From: Leptasterias polaris
Lineage: Eukaryota; Echinodermata; Asteroidea; Forcipulatida; Asteriidae
Direction: 5' to 3'
Length of the DNA: 64,000 nucleotides
Assembly: GCA_037783415.1 (NCBI GenBank)
Contig: JAZGTN010000027.1
Span: forward strand, 4,922,001 to 4,986,000
Each line of letters opens with the position of its first letter. Position 1 is the stretch's first letter. The translations under genes and the position numbers were made by a program. Below, in pieces: positions 60,263 to 64,000 of the stretch. The notes beneath the pieces are model-generated. The model searched no databases and was not told the origin of the DNA. It saw only the letters and a program-made list of their open reading frames with translations.

Positions 60263-60597
60263 AGGGTGTGTACAACATTGGTAAAATATAAATATTCACA
60301 GATTTGCACATTATTTACATGGTACAAAGATGGTCATGGTGGAAAACTTCCCTTGAAATAGTTTTGCTTGAAATGCTATAGTTTTTAGGAAATGAGTAAA
60401 ACAATTAGTCTTTATCATTGGTGATAAAATCCGATGTTTGAAAACAGTGAAAACATAATAATGGGAATTTCACTGTTTTCTCATGACTCCAAAGACCGAT
60501 TGAGCTTAAACTTTCACAGGTTTGTTATTTCATGTATAAGTGGGGTCCATCAAGTGTGGATACTGGTCTTTGACAATTACCAATGTTGTACACACCA
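60263..60597. mobile_element. TTAA-flanked MITE (subfamily AGGGTGTGTAC), complete
   Basis: TTAA at 60259-60262 and 60598-60601. Left AGGGTGTGTACAACATTGG, right 'ccaatgttgtacacacc'. Sister of the copy at 31495. Confidence 0.9.
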
Positions 60598-60637
60598 TTA
60601 AAGTTAACATTCATCCTGACTCGTCTATTACGTTTAA

Positions 60638-60974
60638 AGGCAAAGTACCTTGGGTTTTAGGAACTGTTCGTTGGATATACAATTAAACATGTGAACATTT
60701 CACTTCATAAGGTGGTTGCGTTTTTGCGATATCGCCAAAAACCCGGAGCGAATATGTCCACGCAGGAAGAATTCTCTATGGACACAATCTAAGAAACGCT
60801 TCTCAAATTCAAATTTTGGGGCATAAAACCTGATATATTTTTCCATAACCACATTACTTCGAAGCAAAATTATTCTCAAAATGCTTTATACTATCAAAAG
60901 CTGCCGTACTTCTTACCACGTAAGTTTTTATTGCCATTAATTTCCAAAGTCATTACCAAAAGTATACAGACCCT
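60638..60974. mobile_element. TTAA-flanked MITE, diverged
   Basis: TTAA at 60634-60637 and 60975-60978. Left AGGCAAAGTACCTTGGG; right 'accaaaagtatacagaccct'. The interior shows 'aaaatgctttatactatcaa' and 'taccacgtaagtttttattg' as in other copies. Confidence 0.75.
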
Positions 60975-61310
60975 TTAAAGTGATATCCACAAGATAGTTG
61001 GGTCAGAATTGACATGGATTCGGGTCTCACGGGACCTGAACCTTCCTTGGTCAGGCTGACCTGGAAATTTAGTATAAAAATAGGATTTTCAGTTGGATTC
61101 ATGTCACGCAAGACAACTCCTCCCATGTTAAAAAAAGAATCAAAACCGACCACGCCTATAATAAATGCCCGATAGCAAGCAGCGAATTCGTGTGGACCGT
61201 GTATAAGCCTTACACAAAATAATACTGCCAAACCATGAAGAACTAGCTCCGGTAGTGGTCGTCAGTCTCCGTAGTAAGTGGTGGTAGTCCTATAGTGACA
61301 TCCTACAGGG

Positions 61311-61490
61311 TACAAATTAACTTAGCTGCTTAAGCAGCTAAGCACAACAAAATTATGCTTACCGGAATAAGGTTACCAGCCAAACTACTATGTCACATGT
61401 ACAATTGGACACTGGTATCCTGTTGTTTTTTGCTTAGCAGAAAATTGTTAAGCAATATTTCCTGCCTAAGCAGGTCCTTGATATTAAGCC
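61311..61490. mobile_element. GGGCCC-type MITE, diverged copy
   Basis: Shares 'agctaagcacaacaaaatta' and 'aataaggttacc.gccaaact' with 61761-61940. Outer ends are worn. Confidence 0.7.
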
Positions 61491-61760
61491 CCCGGACTAC
61501 ATCCTAAAAACTCAGGGGTCAAAACTGGGCCAGTTTCTGGTCTCAGTGACCTGACCCATTTCAATGTGACCCGGAAGTTGTGTTAACATTACCAAGAAAG
61601 GGGTCAATCTGACGCAGAACTTAAACTAAAATCGAAATTTTAGAACCAGTGTCTGGATTATCCCGGCATCCGGGTCATTTTTGACCGTCCTCGATCGGGA
61701 ATTTACAGAATGTAGAAGTAAGCGCGAGTTTTGAACACGGACTCTTGCGCGGTTACACAA

Positions 61761-61940
61761 GGCCCAATTTCATAGAGCTGCTTTAAAGCACAATGAGTAG
61801 CTAAGCACAACAAAATTATGATTACCAGAATAAGGTTACCGGCCAAACTACCATGTCACATGTACAATTTGTGACTGGTATCCTGCTCATTTCTGTTCAG
61901 CAATATTTTTTGCTTAGGCATCTCTATGAAGTTGGGCCCT
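61761..61940. mobile_element. GGGCCC-type MITE
   Basis: Left 'ggcccaatttcatagagctg', right 'tctctatgaagttgggccct'. The interior is nearly the same as 61311-61490, and the same terminal family as 11575-11864. About 180 bp, no ORF. Confidence 0.8.
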
Positions 61941-62705
61941 GGTTACGTTGCATAATGTCCGATTGAATTAGTAAAACAAAGTTTGATATGCACTTGCAAA
62001 ATTGTTCATGATTTCAAACTGTACTCGAATTTTATGTGATATGTTTGATGATTAAAAAACTACTAATTCCAAGTTAGTTATCACTGAGCTCATTGATACA
62101 TTGCTTATGAAAATATCGAATGTAAGTTAAATCATTATAATTGTGGCGTAAACTTAAAAATAGACATTTTTCAGGCTGGGTGTTTCAGAACTTCGCGCCA
62201 AATGTAACGCGAACATTGAACAACCGTATAATGGGGGCATACACAACCACAAAAGAATATTGTTCATTCCAAACTTCTCGTTTTTCATGTATTTATCATT
62301 TAATCAACCGGTTGTAACTTCATCAATTTAGTTCAGCATTTTGTCTTTAACTAAAATCGACAGAAAAATGGAGTAATTCAAAGGATTAGTGGGAATATTT
62401 TTCTCGCAAATCAGCATCAAGAAATAAGTTCAAACCGTATTAATGTCAAGATTACTCAATAAATCGATAAGAAACAGTAAACTTGTTTCTTGTTCTCGAT
62501 CTTTATCCAACAGTTTATATCATTATCTTGTTACCCTCAGTTAATATTTTCAAGCATTTACAAACCATTTACCATTCAACTACACGGGTTCTTTATGCTG
62601 GCACAGCTGTGAACATGAGCGAAAACTTGGTGGTGGTGGTGGTGGTGGGGGGGGGGGGGGTAGATGGATTTACCTCATTATATTCTATTGCAGGCTCGCA
62701 TTATA
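61941..62705. other. non-coding stretch
   Basis: AT-rich. A (GGT)n run merging into a G run lies at about 62628-62660. No gene supported. Confidence 0.5.
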
Positions 62706-63075
62706 GTTTCTCTATTTGACACAACAGTGGATGATATTGGATGGTCAGACAGTAGGAGGGTTGACTGTGTTCTTTATGTAGATGCATCACCACATTTATA
62801 TGTAACATTATAGGCCGGTAAAGTACTCAAAAACAAAACCACAGCGGATAACATTGAATGGTCAGACACTAGGAGGGTTGACTATGTACATGTACTGTGT
62901 TGATGCATGCACCACATGATTGCAGACTGGTATATTCAAAACCAGTGGATGATCTTACATGGTTGGGGGGTTGACCGTGTACTGTGTTGATGCATGCACC
63001 ACAATATTTTATATTTCAGACTGGTATATTCAAAACCAGTGGATGATCTTAAATGGTTCAGACACTTAAAACTGG
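62706..63075 (+). repeat. tandem satellite, about 4 units of roughly 105 bp
   Basis: Units share 'accagtggatgatctta', 'atggtcagacactaggaggg', 'ttgactgtgtactgtgttga' and 'tgcatgcaccaca'. Units start near 62709, 62842, 62938 and 63038 (the last partial), with spacing of 96-133. Adjacent units three and four are most alike. A lone relative is at 20950-21115. Confidence 0.8.
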
Positions 63076-64000
63076 ATTCTCAATTGGGAGGCATTAATGC
63101 AACGTGACCAAGTAATTTCCTGCCCAATCTTATTAAACTTCGTAGCCGCGTTTCAAATTATGAACAGTTGCATTTCAAACATTATAGAAACTCTTGAAAC
63201 CACGTCTCAAATAAAGAACAAAGAAACAACAAATGTCTAAAATTACCCTGTTTTATTTAATTATTTGAACTTAATACGGTGATACCCTGTTCCATTAACT
63301 ACCAATCAAGTCAGCAGATACCAACCCTTTTTGACTTAACCAAGGTAAATTCGGAATTAAAGTGCTGACAGAAGTGAATCTATAAATTTATCATAAATAA
63401 CATAATAAAGACATTTTTAAAAAGAAAAAAATGTTTAAACAGTCATATTAAGCTTCAAGGCTCTAAATGCACAGTGTAGTCACAGATGAATCTTGTCTTT
63501 TCCATTGTGTGGTAAAGTTTGACTATTAATAAGACGTGTGATTGCAAGCCTATCGAGTCAAATAAAATAAAATCATCCAACCCACAGAATGTTACTGAAA
63601 TTCTACACAGTGGACATCATCTAAACCCTGCTTTCACGTTATCTTCACAAATAATTTACAAACAAATGTTCCTCAACAAGTTTAAGAGGTTTCTCTTTTT
63701 TGTTTTTACATTCTAATATTTTTTTACATTATCTTAAAGTTCAGAATAAGTATTCCATGTTTATCTTTAATTTCAGCTATCCACAATGTTTACCAATAAT
63801 TTTCATATATATACAAAATGAAAAACGAAAGAAGAAATTATGAGTAGGCCTAATCGTTGAGAGAATCGTTTTATTTTATTTTATTTTAAAATAAAACAAA
63901 AATGAATTCTGCGAAGAGATTGTTAATGGCGATCTAATGAGTTAACTACAGAATCAAAGCACAACACACTGAAGTCAGGAGCTACGTACAAACTACTTGC
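63076..64000. other. non-coding stretch at the window end
   Basis: AT-rich. I see no gene, repeat array or transposon end. Confidence 0.5.

Noticed and set aside
59889..60311. 140-codon minus-strand frame with hydrophobic stretches
   Set aside because: Its first codons are MITE sequence (60263 onwards), there is no motif, and AT-rich DNA produces such frames by chance.

Overview
This is animal nuclear DNA: low gene density, AT-rich non-coding sequence, GT-AG introns, many terminal-inverted-repeat (TIR) transposons and MITEs, a LINE tail and microsatellites. The repeat style resembles what I associate with echinoderms, perhaps a sea star. That is an impression from memory, not a search result, and I hold it with low confidence. 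Nothing prokaryotic or viral is evident.

Layout. (1) About 4.8-24.9 kb: the 5' part of a minus-strand gene for a secreted, nidogen-like (NIDO domain) protein. Exon 1 (24677-24886) encodes a signal peptide and the NIDO start. Exon 2 (4784-4914) continues it in phase across a 19.8 kb intron. Most of the first 25 kb is that intron, filled with transposons. The largest is a 4.4 kb element (7871-12299) with roughly 330 bp TIRs around a decayed ORF of a widespread metazoan transposon family (HAFTGCDT motif, XPG/PIN-like residues, cysteine-rich C-terminus). A Tc1/mariner-type 1.0 kb element with TA target duplications and several MITEs share the intron. (2) About 25.9-27.5 kb: a 1.6 kb foldback element. 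(3) 30464-31228: a single-exon minus-strand ORF for an unrecognised acidic, serine-rich 254-residue protein. (4) 35.0-57.15 kb: a direct tandem segmental duplication, copy A 35000-48291 and copy B 48292-57154. Each copy carries a two-exon plus-strand gene for a RING-finger protein with a C-terminal membrane anchor. Copy B is intact (288 residues). Copy A is broken by a 3.56 kb P-element-superfamily transposon with 29 bp TIRs, an 8 bp target duplication and a THAP-domain exon. Copy B keeps the empty site, which orders events: duplication first, or at least separate alleles, then insertion. (5) 57-64 kb: intergenic sequence with more TTAA-flanked MITEs and a tandem satellite of about 105 bp.

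The genes do not form a pathway. The main interest is genome dynamics: a young tandem duplication of a RING gene, inactivation of one copy by a P-like element, repeat-number changes between the copies, and several transposon families whose ends can be defined to the base. Apart from the NIDO exons, the acidic ORF and the RING genes, I see no convincing host coding sequence. Most remaining open frames are short and lack domain-like composition.
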